A DNA stretch of 35,096 nucleotides from CAKOSP01 sp964369625 (GTDB taxonomy: Bacteria; Bacillota_I; Bacilli_A; RF39; UBA660): contig CAYJFC010000013.1 in assembly GCA_964369625.1 (NCBI GenBank), positions 1 through 35,096 of the forward strand. Direction: 5' to 3'. The notes beneath the pieces were generated by a model. It saw only the letters and a program-made list of their open reading frames with translations, was not told the origin of the DNA and ran no database searches. Each line of letters opens with the position of its first letter. Positions within the stretch are counted from its first letter, which is position 1. The position numbers and the translations under genes are program-made. Of the stretch, positions 16,022-25,900 are shown piece after piece.

Positions 16022-19000
16022 TGAGTCAGGAAGTAAAGAGATTTTTTAATTCAATTAAGTTTTCATCAGAAAAGCTAAATGACTGTGAAATATTAAAAGT
16101 AGTATTAAATAAAAAAAATGAAAGCTTTGAAGTTTATCTTAAAAGTAGCACCGTTTACTTAAAAGATGATGTAGATAATCTTATTGAAGCTAGTAAAAAT
16201 GGAATACAAGGAAAAAAATGTGTTGTTAAATTAATATACGATTTTATAAGTGAGGATACTTTAAAAGAATATATAAATATTTATATAGAAAAATTAGTAA
16301 AAGAAAGACCATCTTTTAGTATATTAAAAGATTATGAATTTTTAGTAGAAAATAATAATATTACATTAACAATAAAAAATGAATTATCTAAATATGAATT
16401 AGATAATGAAGCAATGAGTATATCTGATTATCTAAAAAAATATTTTTTAGGAGAATATAATACCAAATTTGTTGTATCTAATTTAGAAAGCAGAAGTTTA
16501 TCTGATGCAATATTAAAAAGTAAAACTATTGAATATAAAGAAAAAGAAGAAACTATAATTTGCGGTGAACATAAAGAAGGTAAAGTTACTAGTTTAAATA
16601 ATATATTTGGCGAAACTAAAAATGTTATTGTAGAAACATATATATTTGATTTTGAAGCCATTGAAAGAAAAGGACAAAAAGCAACTGCATATATTTTAAA
16701 TATTAAAATGAGTGATAATACTGATAGTTATATGGCTAAATTAGTTAGATTTGAAGAAACTCCTTTTTATAAAATAGTTAAAAAAATTAAAAAAGGTAGT
16801 TGGTATCGTTTTCATGGTAATGTTGAGCTAGATCAATATTTAAAACAACTAGTTTTTACAATTAGGAATATTGAAATTATTCCTTCAAAGAATGTGAAGC
16901 TAATAGATAACGCAGAGAAAAAAAGAGTAGAACTACATACTCATACAATGATGAGTGCAATGGATGGAGTAATAGATGCATCATCTCTTGTAAGTTTTGC
17001 ATCATTACTCGGGCATAAAGCAGTTGCTGTAACAGATCATAATGTTTTGCAAGCATATCCAGATTTATTTAATAGTCTATGGAAAATAAATAAAGATAAA
17101 TCAGATGAAGATAAATTCAAAGTTATATATGGGTGTGAAATGAATGTAGTTGATACAGAGGCTAAAATAGTATATAAAAATAAAACTTATAATTTTGTTA
17201 ATCAGGAATTTGTAGTATTTGATACAGAAACAACTGGGCTTAATAGTGGTAAAGATCAGTTGATAGAAATCGGTGCTGTTAAAATTAAAGATGGGGAAAT
17301 TATAGATCGTTTTGATGAACTTATATCGTGTGATCGTAAACTTCCAGAAATAATTGTTAAATTAACTGAAATAACAGATGATATGCTAGTCGGTAAAGAT
17401 AGTGAAGAAAATGTTACTAGAAGATTTTTAGAATTTATTAAAGATCTACCATTAGTGGCCCATAACGCTTCTTTTGATATTTCTTTTATAGAAAGTGCCT
17501 GTAATAAATATAACTTAGGAGAATTTAATAATACAGTTATAGATACAATGGCTCTTGCTAGAACCATGTATCCTGATTGGCGTAATCATAAATTATCTAC
17601 ATTAGTTAGAAATTTAAAAGTTGACTGGGATGAGAATAAACATCATAGAGCGGATTATGACAGTGAAGGTACGAGTAGTTGTTTTTATAAAATGATTAAA
17701 TCTTTAGAAGAAGATGAAGTATTTACAACAGATGACTTTGAAAAATTAATTGATCATGAAAATATAGTTAAATTTGCTAGACCGTTTCATATGAGTTTAC
17801 TTGCTAAAAATCAAGCAGGACTTAAAAACTTATTTAAAATTGTATCTACTGCGAATACTAAATATTTATTTAAAGGTAAAGAACCTAAAATACCAAGAGA
17901 AGAGCTTGTTAAATTACGTGAAGGACTTTTATTAGGGTCAGGGTGTATTAATGGTGAAGTATTTGATATGGGCTTTAATTTAGATGATGAAGAATTAAGA
18001 AATATGATGGCTTTTTACGATTATATAGAAGTGTATCCTGTTAATGTAGTAACTCATCTAATTAATAAAGATTCTAAATTTCATAGTGAAATAGAGTATC
18101 AAAACTACATTAAAAGGCTTATTAAGCTAGCTAAGGAACTTGATAAACCTGTTGTGGCAGTTAGTGATGCTCATAATCTAAGACCAGAAGATTTAACTTC
18201 TAGAAAAATAATTGTAAATCAAAAAACAGGAGGCAAGATTCATCCTCTTAATAGAAAAGGCATGGAAGTTCCTAATCAGTATTATTTAACTACTGAAGAA
18301 ATGCTTGATGCTTTTTCATATCTACCAGAAGACGTAAGAAATGAAATTGTAATTACTAATACAAATAATATAGCATCTTCAGTAGATATATTAGAAATCA
18401 TTAAAAGAGATTTATATACACCACTTTTAGATAATTCTGCTGAAATTACAAGAAAAATGGTGTACGATAAAGCACATGAAATATATAGCGAAAACCTTCC
18501 CGAAATAGTTGAAGAAAGAATAGAAAAAGAACTTGCCGGTATAATAGGTGGAGGCTTTGATGTTATTTATCTTATTGCCGAAAAATTAGTTAAAAAAAGT
18601 AATGAAGATGGTTATTTTGTAGGTTCTAGAGGATCAGTTGGTTCGAGTTTAGTTGCCACATTAATGGGAATTACCGAAGTTAATGGACTTCAGGCCCATT
18701 ATGTATGTCCTAAATGTAAAAAATCTATATTTCATTATGATGATGGTAAAATGTTTGCAGAAGATTATTCGAGTGGGTATGATATGCCAGATAAAACATG
18801 TGAATGTGGAACATTAATGAAAAAAGATGGACAAGATATGCCATTTGCAACTTTTCTAGGATTTAAAGCAGAGAAAGTTCCAGATATAGATCTTAATTTT
18901 TCTGGAGATAATCAAGCATCAGCACACAACCATGTAAAAACATTATTTGGTGAAGCTAATGCATATAGAGCAGGTACTATTTCAACAGTAGCGGATAAAA

Positions 19001-20322
19001 CAGCTTACGGTTTTGTTAAAGCATATTGTGAAGATAAAGGAATAATTCTTAATCCAGTTGAAATAGAAAGACTTGCTAAAGGATGTACTGGAGTAAAAAG
19101 AACTACAGGTCAGCATCCAGGGGGAATTATTGTTATACCACAAAATATGGATGTATTTGATTTTACTGCTTTTCAGTATCCAGCAGATGACCCTGATCAA
19201 TCATGGTATACAACTCATTTTGACTTCCATGCTATTCATGATAATGTATTAAAACTTGATATATTAGGTCATGATGATCCTACAATGCTTAAATATTTAG
19301 GAGATACAACTAAAATAGATATATCTGCAATAACTTTTGATGATGAAAAAGTTTTATCACTTTTTAATTCGCCTAAAGCCTTAAATGTAAAAGAAGATGA
19401 TATAATGTGTCCAACAGGAACGTTAGGTGTTCCTGAATTTGGTACAAATTTTGTTATTAGAATGCTTCAAGAAATTAAACCGACTAGATTTTCTGATTTA
19501 GTAAAAATATCAGGTTTATCACATGGAACTGATGTATGGCAAGGAAATGTGCGCGATTTAATAGTTAATGAAGTAGCAACATTTAATAAAGTAGTAGGAT
19601 GTCGTGATGATATCATGGTTTCACTTATAAACTATGGTATGGAGCCTGCTTCTGCCTTTAAAATAAGTGAATTTGTTCGTAAAGGTAGACCAACTAAAGA
19701 GCCAGAAAATTGGACTCCTCTTGCAAATGATATGCGAGAAGCTAATGCTCCAGAGTGGTTTATAGAGTCATGTCGAAGAATTAAATATATGTTTCCTAAG
19801 GCGCACGCTTGTGCTTATGTTATGATGGCTTATAGAGTGGCTTGGTTTAAAGTATATTATCCTTTATATTATTATTCAGCATTTTTTTCAATTAGAAGAA
19901 GTGATTTTGATGTTAATGCAATGCTTCAAGGTAGTGAAGGCATCCGAAGAAAAATAGCAGAAATAAAAGAAAAAGGATTTGGCGCTACAGCAAAAGAGCA
20001 AGCTATAGCGGATACGCTTAATGTAGCACTTGAAATGCTTGCTAGAGGTTTTAAATTTGAAAATATCAATATTGAAAAATCTAAAGCTAAAACATTTGTG
20101 ATTGATGAAGCTAATAAATCGCTTATAATGCCGTTTATGGCCGTTGATGGATTAGGAGAATCAGTTGCCTATAAAATAGAAGAAGAAAGATTAATTAAAC
20201 CATTTTACTGTATTGAAGATTTTGCAACTAGAGGGAAAGTTAATCAAACAACAATTGGAAAACTTCGCGATTTAGGTATTTTTGAAGGTATGCCAGAATC
20301 AGCTCAAATGAGTTTATTTTAA
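16021..20322 (+). CDS. polC: DNA polymerase III PolC (alpha subunit with built-in proofreading exonuclease)
   Basis: This is the main leading-strand polymerase of low-GC Gram-positives. Domain order is canonical. An N-terminal region comes first, then an OB fold (about 180-290). The PHP domain is split (VELHTHTMMSAMDGV with His306 and His308; AVTDHN) and contains the inserted DEDDh exonuclease (VVFDTETTG with Asp401 and Glu403; HNASFDISFI; HHRADYDS). The palm follows (FVGSRGSVGSSLVATL). The zinc motif uses CPKC (Cys896, Cys899) and CECG (Cys927, Cys929). Catalytic PDIDLNFSG supplies Asp955 and Asp957. HPGGIIVIP and KAHACAYVMMAYR also match. The PHP ligands look intact here, in contrast to DnaE. 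Length 1,433 is normal. It is translationally coupled to dnaE (TAATG) and ends at a strong terminator. Confidence 0.97.
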   Translation: MSQEVKRFFNSIKFSSEKLNDCEILKVVLNKKNESFEVYLKSSTVYLKDDVDNLIEASKNGIQGKKCVVKLIYDFISEDTLKEYINIYIEKLVKERPSFSILKDYEFLVENNNITLTIKNELSKYELDNEAMSISDYLKKYFLGEYNTKFVVSNLESRSLSDAILKSKTIEYKEKEETIICGEHKEGKVTSLNNIFGETKNVIVETYIFDFEAIERKGQKATAYILNIKMSDNTDSYMAKLVRFEETPFYKIVKKIKKGSWYRFHGNVELDQYLKQLVFTIRNIEIIPSKNVKLIDNAEKKRVELHTHTMMSAMDGVIDASSLVSFASLLGHKAVAVTDHNVLQAYPDLFNSLWKINKDKSDEDKFKVIYGCEMNVVDTEAKIVYKNKTYNFVNQEFVVFDTETTGLNSGKDQLIEIGAVKIKDGEIIDRFDELISCDRKLPEIIVKLTEITDDMLVGKDSEENVTRRFLEFIKDLPLVAHNASFDISFIESACNKYNLGEFNNTVIDTMALARTMYPDWRNHKLSTLVRNLKVDWDENKHHRADYDSEGTSSCFYKMIKSLEEDEVFTTDDFEKLIDHENIVKFARPFHMSLLAKNQAGLKNLFKIVSTANTKYLFKGKEPKIPREELVKLREGLLLGSGCINGEVFDMGFNLDDEELRNMMAFYDYIEVYPVNVVTHLINKDSKFHSEIEYQNYIKRLIKLAKELDKPVVAVSDAHNLRPEDLTSRKIIVNQKTGGKIHPLNRKGMEVPNQYYLTTEEMLDAFSYLPEDVRNEIVITNTNNIASSVDILEIIKRDLYTPLLDNSAEITRKMVYDKAHEIYSENLPEIVEERIEKELAGIIGGGFDVIYLIAEKLVKKSNEDGYFVGSRGSVGSSLVATLMGITEVNGLQAHYVCPKCKKSIFHYDDGKMFAEDYSSGYDMPDKTCECGTLMKKDGQDMPFATFLGFKAEKVPDIDLNFSGDNQASAHNHVKTLFGEANAYRAGTISTVADKTAYGFVKAYCEDKGIILNPVEIERLAKGCTGVKRTTGQHPGGIIVIPQNMDVFDFTAFQYPADDPDQSWYTTHFDFHAIHDNVLKLDILGHDDPTMLKYLGDTTKIDISAITFDDEKVLSLFNSPKALNVKEDDIMCPTGTLGVPEFGTNFVIRMLQEIKPTRFSDLVKISGLSHGTDVWQGNVRDLIVNEVATFNKVVGCRDDIMVSLINYGMEPASAFKISEFVRKGRPTKEPENWTPLANDMREANAPEWFIESCRRIKYMFPKAHACAYVMMAYRVAWFKVYYPLYYYSAFFSIRRSDFDVNAMLQGSEGIRRKIAEIKEKGFGATAKEQAIADTLNVALEMLARGFKFENINIEKSKAKTFVIDEANKSLIMPFMAVDGLGESVAYKIEEERLIKPFYCIEDFATRGKVNQTTIGKLRDLGIFEGMPESAQMSLF

Positions 20323-20328
20323 ATATTT

Positions 20329-20361
20329 ATAACACAGTGCAAAATGCATTGTGTTATTTAT
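20329..20361 (+). terminator. Intrinsic terminator of dnaE-polC
   Basis: ATAACACAGTGC (20329-20340) pairs with GCATTGTGTTAT (20346-20357), with one G-T wobble, around AAAAT, followed by TTATTT. This is the most GC-containing hairpin among the terminators here. Confidence 0.8.
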
Positions 20362-20390
20362 TTGCTTCAAAATTAAAAATATGGTATATT
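20362..20390 (+). promoter_or_regulatory. Promoter of the sigma-like gene
   Basis: TTGCTT (20362-20367), a 17-base spacer and TATATT (20385-20390), preceded by TGG. The ATG at 20413 follows with AAGGGGAT as the ribosome binding site. The leader is about 16 bases. Confidence 0.65.
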
Positions 20391-20412
20391 ATTCAGAAAA
20401 AAAGGGGATATT

Positions 20413-21699
20413 ATGTTACAAAAAGAAGGAATTAATATAACTGAAAATGTAGAATTAGACAAAATATTGAATATTTTACATAATGGAGTTAAGTATACTA
20501 ATTTAAAATATATGTATGATATATTGCAAAATGATTTAATAATAAAATTAATACATTCATCTAAATCTGAAAATAAAGTAATAAAAATACTAAAAAGCAC
20601 TAAAGTGTTATTTGATTATATAAACAATATTATGTTAGCTGGTGAAAATAAGGAAGAAAGCGAGTATGAATTACTTAAGTTTATATCAGAGAATGAAGTT
20701 CCTAAAAAAGTATTGCATGCATTATTTGAAAATGAAAAATTTTTAAGAAATGTTGAAAATATATTTGATGAAACTAAAGTTAATTCAAATCCTAAATTAG
20801 AAATTATTTTACAAAAATATATGGTTCATTATTTTAAAAGAAGATACATATTCACTCAAAATGAAAACAATGATGTAATTCAAAATAATTTTAACGAATC
20901 AAAAAATTATCCATTATTAGATAAATATGATGAAGATTATATACTAAGAAATAATGAAAAAATAAGTAGTAAAGCTAAAGATTATATAATAAATTGTAAT
21001 ATAAGATTAGTAATATATTTAATAGATCAAGTAAATGTTCCATATGATAAAACTATTGATCATTTACAAGTAGGTTACTTAGGTTTATTAAGGGCTATCG
21101 ATAAATTTGATATAGATAAAAATATTAAATTTTCTACATATGCATATAAATGGATAAAAGGAATGATTACAAATCATGTATATGACAATGAAGATATAGT
21201 GAGAATACCAAAATATTCTCAAGATAAATACTTAAAAAAAATATATAAAATGTTATATGATGAAGATTTAATGTTTTTAACAAAAGGTATTATTATAGAA
21301 AAACTAGGAATATCTGAAGAAGAAGTGCATAAATATTTAAAAGTATTTAATATGAAATATATGATTAGTCTAGATTGCGTCTTAGAATTTAATAATTATA
21401 ATGATGAAATTGTAACAAATACAAATTTTCCTAGTGAAGAAATAAAATTTGAAAATCTTAGAGAAATAATTAAAGAGTTTATTATTGAAGTTGTAAAAAA
21501 CGAAATGCAAATTGATGTATTATTACGTAGATATGGATTTGTTGATAATAAAATAGAAACATATGAATCTATTGCGCAGGTTCATAATACATCTAAACAA
21601 TATATTCACACATTAGAAAAAACAATGATTAAAAAGTTAAATAAAGCTATTGAAAATCCAAAATATAGAAAATATAAAGATAATTTAAATATCTTTTAA
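20413..21699 (+). CDS. Divergent sigma-70 family RNA polymerase sigma factor
   Basis: This probably directs RNA polymerase to promoters. Region 2 is clear (about 190-255: NIRLVIYLIDQV, VGYLGLLRAIDKFD, NIKFSTYAYKWIKGMI), and DIVRIPKYSQDKYLKKI matches the RpoD-type TIRIPxH start of region 3. Region 4 (about 365-420) shows LLRRYGF, ETYESIAQVHNTSKQYIHTLEKTMIKKL, a helix-turn-helix like that of RpoD (IRQIEAKALRKL). Residues 1-180 have no similarity I can name: Asn/Lys/Glu-rich, without the RpoD region 1.2 signature. The sequence is too divergent to be a typical primary sigma factor, so I read it as an alternative or a second sigma of unknown regulon. It follows polC but has its own promoter. Confidence 0.85.
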   Translation: MLQKEGINITENVELDKILNILHNGVKYTNLKYMYDILQNDLIIKLIHSSKSENKVIKILKSTKVLFDYINNIMLAGENKEESEYELLKFISENEVPKKVLHALFENEKFLRNVENIFDETKVNSNPKLEIILQKYMVHYFKRRYIFTQNENNDVIQNNFNESKNYPLLDKYDEDYILRNNEKISSKAKDYIINCNIRLVIYLIDQVNVPYDKTIDHLQVGYLGLLRAIDKFDIDKNIKFSTYAYKWIKGMITNHVYDNEDIVRIPKYSQDKYLKKIYKMLYDEDLMFLTKGIIIEKLGISEEEVHKYLKVFNMKYMISLDCVLEFNNYNDEIVTNTNFPSEEIKFENLREIIKEFIIEVVKNEMQIDVLLRRYGFVDNKIETYESIAQVHNTSKQYIHTLEKTMIKKLNKAIENPKYRKYKDNLNIF

Positions 21700-21711
21700 A
21701 TAAAAAGCATT

Positions 21712-21740
21712 TTGACATAAAAAAATAGCTATGATAAAAT
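21712..21740 (+). promoter_or_regulatory. Promoter of the gene at 21764
   Basis: Consensus TTGACA (21712-21717), a 17-base spacer and TAAAAT (21735-21740), with TGA before the -10. AAGGAGTGA and the ATG at 21764 follow. This is one of the best matches in the window. Confidence 0.75.
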
Positions 21741-21763
21741 AAAATTAAATAAGGAGTGATATA

Positions 21764-22681
21764 ATGCAAAAAAATAATGAATTAATAACAATACTTGAAG
21801 TATTTAAAAATATGAATGTGAATTTAATAAAATTACATGAATTTAGTAACTTTTTGATTGATGAAACTAGTAACGGTTTTATTCTGCAAGCTAATTTTTC
21901 TGAAAAATTTAAAAAAAATATAGAAAAATATCCTGTAGGGGATTATGGTATATTAATTAATGGTACTAGATTTAATTTAAAATATTTTATAGATAATAAA
22001 GTTGACATTGAATATTACAAAATCCCAACTGCAGATGGGTTAGCATTAGCTATAATAGAGTTATATAAAGAATATTTAGATACTAAAGAAAATACTAATA
22101 CTTTTGATTTATTAAAAATGTTTAAAGAAGAATATAACAGATATTTAAATTTAGAATTAACACCTAGTCAGTGGTTTAAAAATCAAAATTTAAGTATGAA
22201 AAATACGAATTCTGAATTAGATTTTTATACAGGTGAAATTCTGCAAAAAGTTAATAATGTATTAATGAGCACTTCCGAAAAAAATACTACAACATTAGTA
22301 TATAAAAATATGTATAGTGATGAATTTGATACTAAAGGGTGTTTAAATTTTCAAATGCATAGTAAGGATAATAATATGCGTTACTACATAACAAGACATA
22401 CAGGGGCATTGTCTATTAAAATAGTTCATGGTGAATTATTTAATAAAACTAATGAAAATGTTATATGTATAGATATTAATTACAAACAAAAAGATAATCA
22501 TGTAGAACAAAATTTTCATTACCTAAAAAGTATTCCATCTGAAAATTATGAAGTTAATGGAAGTTATAATTCAGTTAATAAAAATTCATTAAATGAAGAA
22601 GAAAAAAATATGATAGATATTATATTAAATTATTTAGAAATGGATTTCCAAACTATAAATACACAAAATAAAGGAAGATAA
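21764..22681 (+). CDS. Unknown cytoplasmic protein (305 residues)
   Basis: I do not recognise this protein. It has no signal peptide or membrane helix. It starts with a helical stretch (LITILEVFKNMNVNLIKLHEF) and continues with mixed beta/helical sequence including VGDYGILINGTRFNL, IPTADGLALAIIELYKEYL and TRHTGALSIKIVHGELF. It is Asn/Lys-rich, with no cysteine pairs or nucleotide-binding motif. It has a strong promoter and a good AAGGAGTG ribosome binding site, which supports a real, expressed gene. It stands between the sigma-like gene and the T-box of ileS. No terminator is visible at its 3' end before the T-box promoter, three bases downstream. Confidence 0.75.
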   Translation: MQKNNELITILEVFKNMNVNLIKLHEFSNFLIDETSNGFILQANFSEKFKKNIEKYPVGDYGILINGTRFNLKYFIDNKVDIEYYKIPTADGLALAIIELYKEYLDTKENTNTFDLLKMFKEEYNRYLNLELTPSQWFKNQNLSMKNTNSELDFYTGEILQKVNNVLMSTSEKNTTTLVYKNMYSDEFDTKGCLNFQMHSKDNNMRYYITRHTGALSIKIVHGELFNKTNENVICIDINYKQKDNHVEQNFHYLKSIPSENYEVNGSYNSVNKNSLNEEEKNMIDIILNYLEMDFQTINTQNKGR

Positions 22682-22710
22682 TTGATATTTACATATATAT
22701 AGTGTATAAT
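22682..22710 (+). promoter_or_regulatory. Promoter of the ileS T-box transcript
   Basis: TTGATA (22682-22687), a 17-base spacer and TATAAT (22705-22710). It begins right after the preceding stop codon. Confidence 0.8.
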
Positions 22711-22716
22711 ATTAAG

Positions 22717-22934
22717 AGTAAAAGCAATGAACAAGATACGTTTATTTTAAATAACTTTTAAGAGAGTTAGCAGTTGGTGGGAGCTAATAGGTTTATAAAA
22801 TAAATATCACTTGGGAGTGATTTTTTGAAAATAGTAAAAAAATACGGTTGACCACGTTATAGGTTCCTTGAGTAAATATAAGGTGGTACCGCGAAGATAA
22901 TTCGTCCTTTGGATGTATTATCTTTTTTTATTTT
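22717..22934 (+). promoter_or_regulatory. T-box riboswitch (tRNA-Ile sensing) controlling ileS
   Basis: The T-box sequence AAGGTGGTACCGCG is exact at 22880-22893, and TCCTTT (22905-22910) is its antiterminator partner. Stem I elements are present upstream (AGAGAGTTAGCAGTTGG and GGGAGCTAA). The specifier is ATC (22806-22808, context ATATCAC), the isoleucine codon, followed by A as is usual. The terminator hairpin is well formed: AAGATAAT (22894-22901) with ATTATCTT (22917-22924), an inner CGTCC/GGATG stem, and a T-run. Uncharged tRNA-Ile should stabilise the antiterminator and allow ileS transcription. Confidence 0.93.
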
Positions 22935-22950
22935 AAGAAAGGATGAAAAT

Positions 22951-25900
22951 ATGAAAAATTTTAAAGAATTAAGTAAAAAAAGTATTTATGAAAATGAACA
23001 AGATATAAAAACTAGATGGAATAGTATAAACATGTATAATAAAACATTGGAAGTAAATCAAGATAATGAAAATTTTGTTTTTTATGATGGACCAGCAACA
23101 GCAAATGGTTATCCGGGTCTTCATCATATGGTATCTAAATTTTTAAAAGATACTTTTTGTAAATATCAAACAATGAAAGGTAATAAAGTATTAAGGAAAA
23201 TTGGTTGGGATACCCATGGTCTTCCAGTAGAACTTCAAGTTGAAAAAGAATTAGGTTTTAAAAGCAAAAATGATATTGAGAAATATGGTATTGGTCCATT
23301 TAATGTTAAATGCAAAGAAAATGTTTTGAAAAACAAAGAATTATTTGAAAATTTAACAACGGACATGGGTCAATTTGTTGATCTTGATAATCCATATATA
23401 ACATATGATAATAATTATATTGAAACTGAGTGGTGGATTTTAAAAAAATTCTATGATGAAGGTTTATTTTATGAAGGTCATAAAATAGTGCCATATTGTC
23501 CTAGATGTGGAACAGGCCTAGCTTCGCATGAAGTTGCACAAGGTTATAAAGAAGTAACTGTAGATACAGTTACTGTTCCGATGAAACTTGTAGGTGAAGA
23601 TACATATTTGCTTGTTTGGACAACAACGCCTTGGACTCTTATAAGTAATGTAGCAGTATGTGTTAATCCATCTGAGAGCTATGTTAAAGTAAATTCTAAC
23701 GGATATAATTTTATAGTAGCTAAAGCCCTTATGAATAAAGTATTAGGTGATGATGTAACTATTATTAAAGAATATATTGGAAAGGATTTAGAAAATTTAG
23801 AATATGAGCAATTATTACCATTTTTAAAAGCTAATAAAAAAGCATTTTATGTAACGTGTGATAACTATGTTACTATGGAAGATGGAACAGGTATAGTTCA
23901 TATTGCACCAGCTTTTGGAGAAGATGATGGGCGTATTGGTAAAAAATATGACCTACCATTTTTTAATCCAGTAGGAGAAGATGGTTGTTATAGTGAAGGT
24001 CCTTGGCAAGGTAAACTTGTATTTGATGCAGATTTAGATGTAATAAAATACTTAAAAGAAAATGATAAATTATTTAAAAAACAAAAAGTTGTGCATAATT
24101 ATCCGCATTGCTGGAGATGTAGTACACCACTTATATATTATTCTAAACCATCATATTATTTAAAAGTAACAGATTTTAAAGATAAAATAATTGAGAACAA
24201 TAAAAAAATTAATTGGTATCCATCTTTTGTAGGAGAAAAAAGATTTGGTAATTGGCTTGAAAATTTAAATGACTGGGCAATATCAAGAAACAGATACTGG
24301 GGAACACCGCTACCTTACTGGAGATGTGAGTGTGGTCATGACCATATGATTGGTTCTAAAGAAGAACTTATAAATATGTCATCACAAAAAATAGATAATA
24401 ATATAGAACTTCATAGACCTTTTGTAGATGAAATAACTATTAAATGTGAAAAATGTGGTAAAGAAATGAAAAGATGCACAGACGTAATAGATTGCTGGTT
24501 TGATTCAGGAGCAATGCCATTTGCACAGTATCATTATCCATTTGAAAATAAAGAATTATTTGATTCACAATTTCCAGCAGATTTTATTTGCGAAGGAATC
24601 GATCAAACAAGAGGTTGGTTTTATACTCTTCTTGTAATATCTACATTTGTTAAAGGGGTATCGCCTTTTAAAAATGTACTTGTAAATGAATTGTTACTTG
24701 ATGCAAATGGTAAAAAAATGAGTAAAAGTAAAGGTAATATAGTTGAACCATTTACTACAATGAAAGAATTTGGAGCAGATACAATTAGATATTATATCCC
24801 ATATGTATCTCCAGTATGGACACCTCTTAAGTTCGATACAAATGGATTTAAAGAAGTTTATTCTAAGTTTTTTAACCCTCTTAAAAACACATACAATTTC
24901 TTTAGTTTATACGCAAATACTGATAATATTGATATATCAAAATGCGATATTGATATTGCTAATAGAGAAGATATAGATAAATGGATAATTTCTAAATATA
25001 ATACATTAGTGAAAAATGTAACTAACGCTTATGAAGAATATGATTTAAATAAAGTGACAAAAATGCTTGCGGATTTTGTGTCTGAAGATTTATCAAATTG
25101 GTACATTAGAAGAAATAGAAGTAGATTTTGGGCATCAAAATTTGATGATTCAAAAAAATCAGTATATAAAACTACATATGAAGTTCTAGTAGGAATTAGT
25201 AAATTAGTTGCACCAATAGCGCCGTTTATATCTGATGAAATATATATTAATTTAACAGGGGAAAAGACAGTGCATACTTCTAAATTCGATGAGTGTAACA
25301 TGTCATTAATTGATTCATCTTTAGAAGAAAAAATGGATTTAGTAAGAAGTTTAATATCTATTGGAAGAAAAGTTAGAGAAGAAAATAAAATAAAAGTAAG
25401 ACAGCCTTTAAGCGAACTTATGTTAGATGAAAAAAACAAAGATGTTTTAAGCGATTTAATAAATTTAATAAAAGAAGAATTAAATGTAAAAGAAGTTACA
25501 TTTGTAAATGACTTAACTAAATATATGAATTTAGAAGTAAAACCTAATTTTAAAGTAGTAGGTAAAGTGCTTGGAAATAAAATTAATGAATTTAAAAGAG
25601 TTTTAGAAAATTTACCTTTATCTGACATAAATAAACTTAATAATAATGAAAATATTTCAGTTAATTTATGTAATGAAGATATGGAAGTTACTCCTGAAAT
25701 GACTTTAATAAGAGTTTCTGCAAAAGAAGGTTTTAACGTAGGAACTGAAAACAATAATTTTGTAGTGCTTAATACTAATTTAACAGAAAACTTAGTAAAT
25801 GAAGGGCTTGCTCGTGAATTTGTATCTAAAGTTCAACAAATGAGAAAAGAAATGGATTTCAATGTAGCAGATAGAATTAATATAAAATATAATGCTGCAA

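Noticed and set aside
22909..22950. N-terminal extension of ileS in the T-box terminator
   Set aside because: It encodes no conserved residues, and a ribosome binding site is placed for ATG 22951.
24770..24976. Short plus-strand frame inside ileS in another phase
   Set aside because: It overlaps conserved ileS codons and has no ribosome binding site or recognisable product.
25029..25754. Long open frame on the minus strand inside ileS
   Set aside because: It lies entirely within a highly conserved gene, is Ser/Leu/Phe-rich as expected for the complement of Lys/Glu/Asn codons, and has no ribosome binding site I can support.
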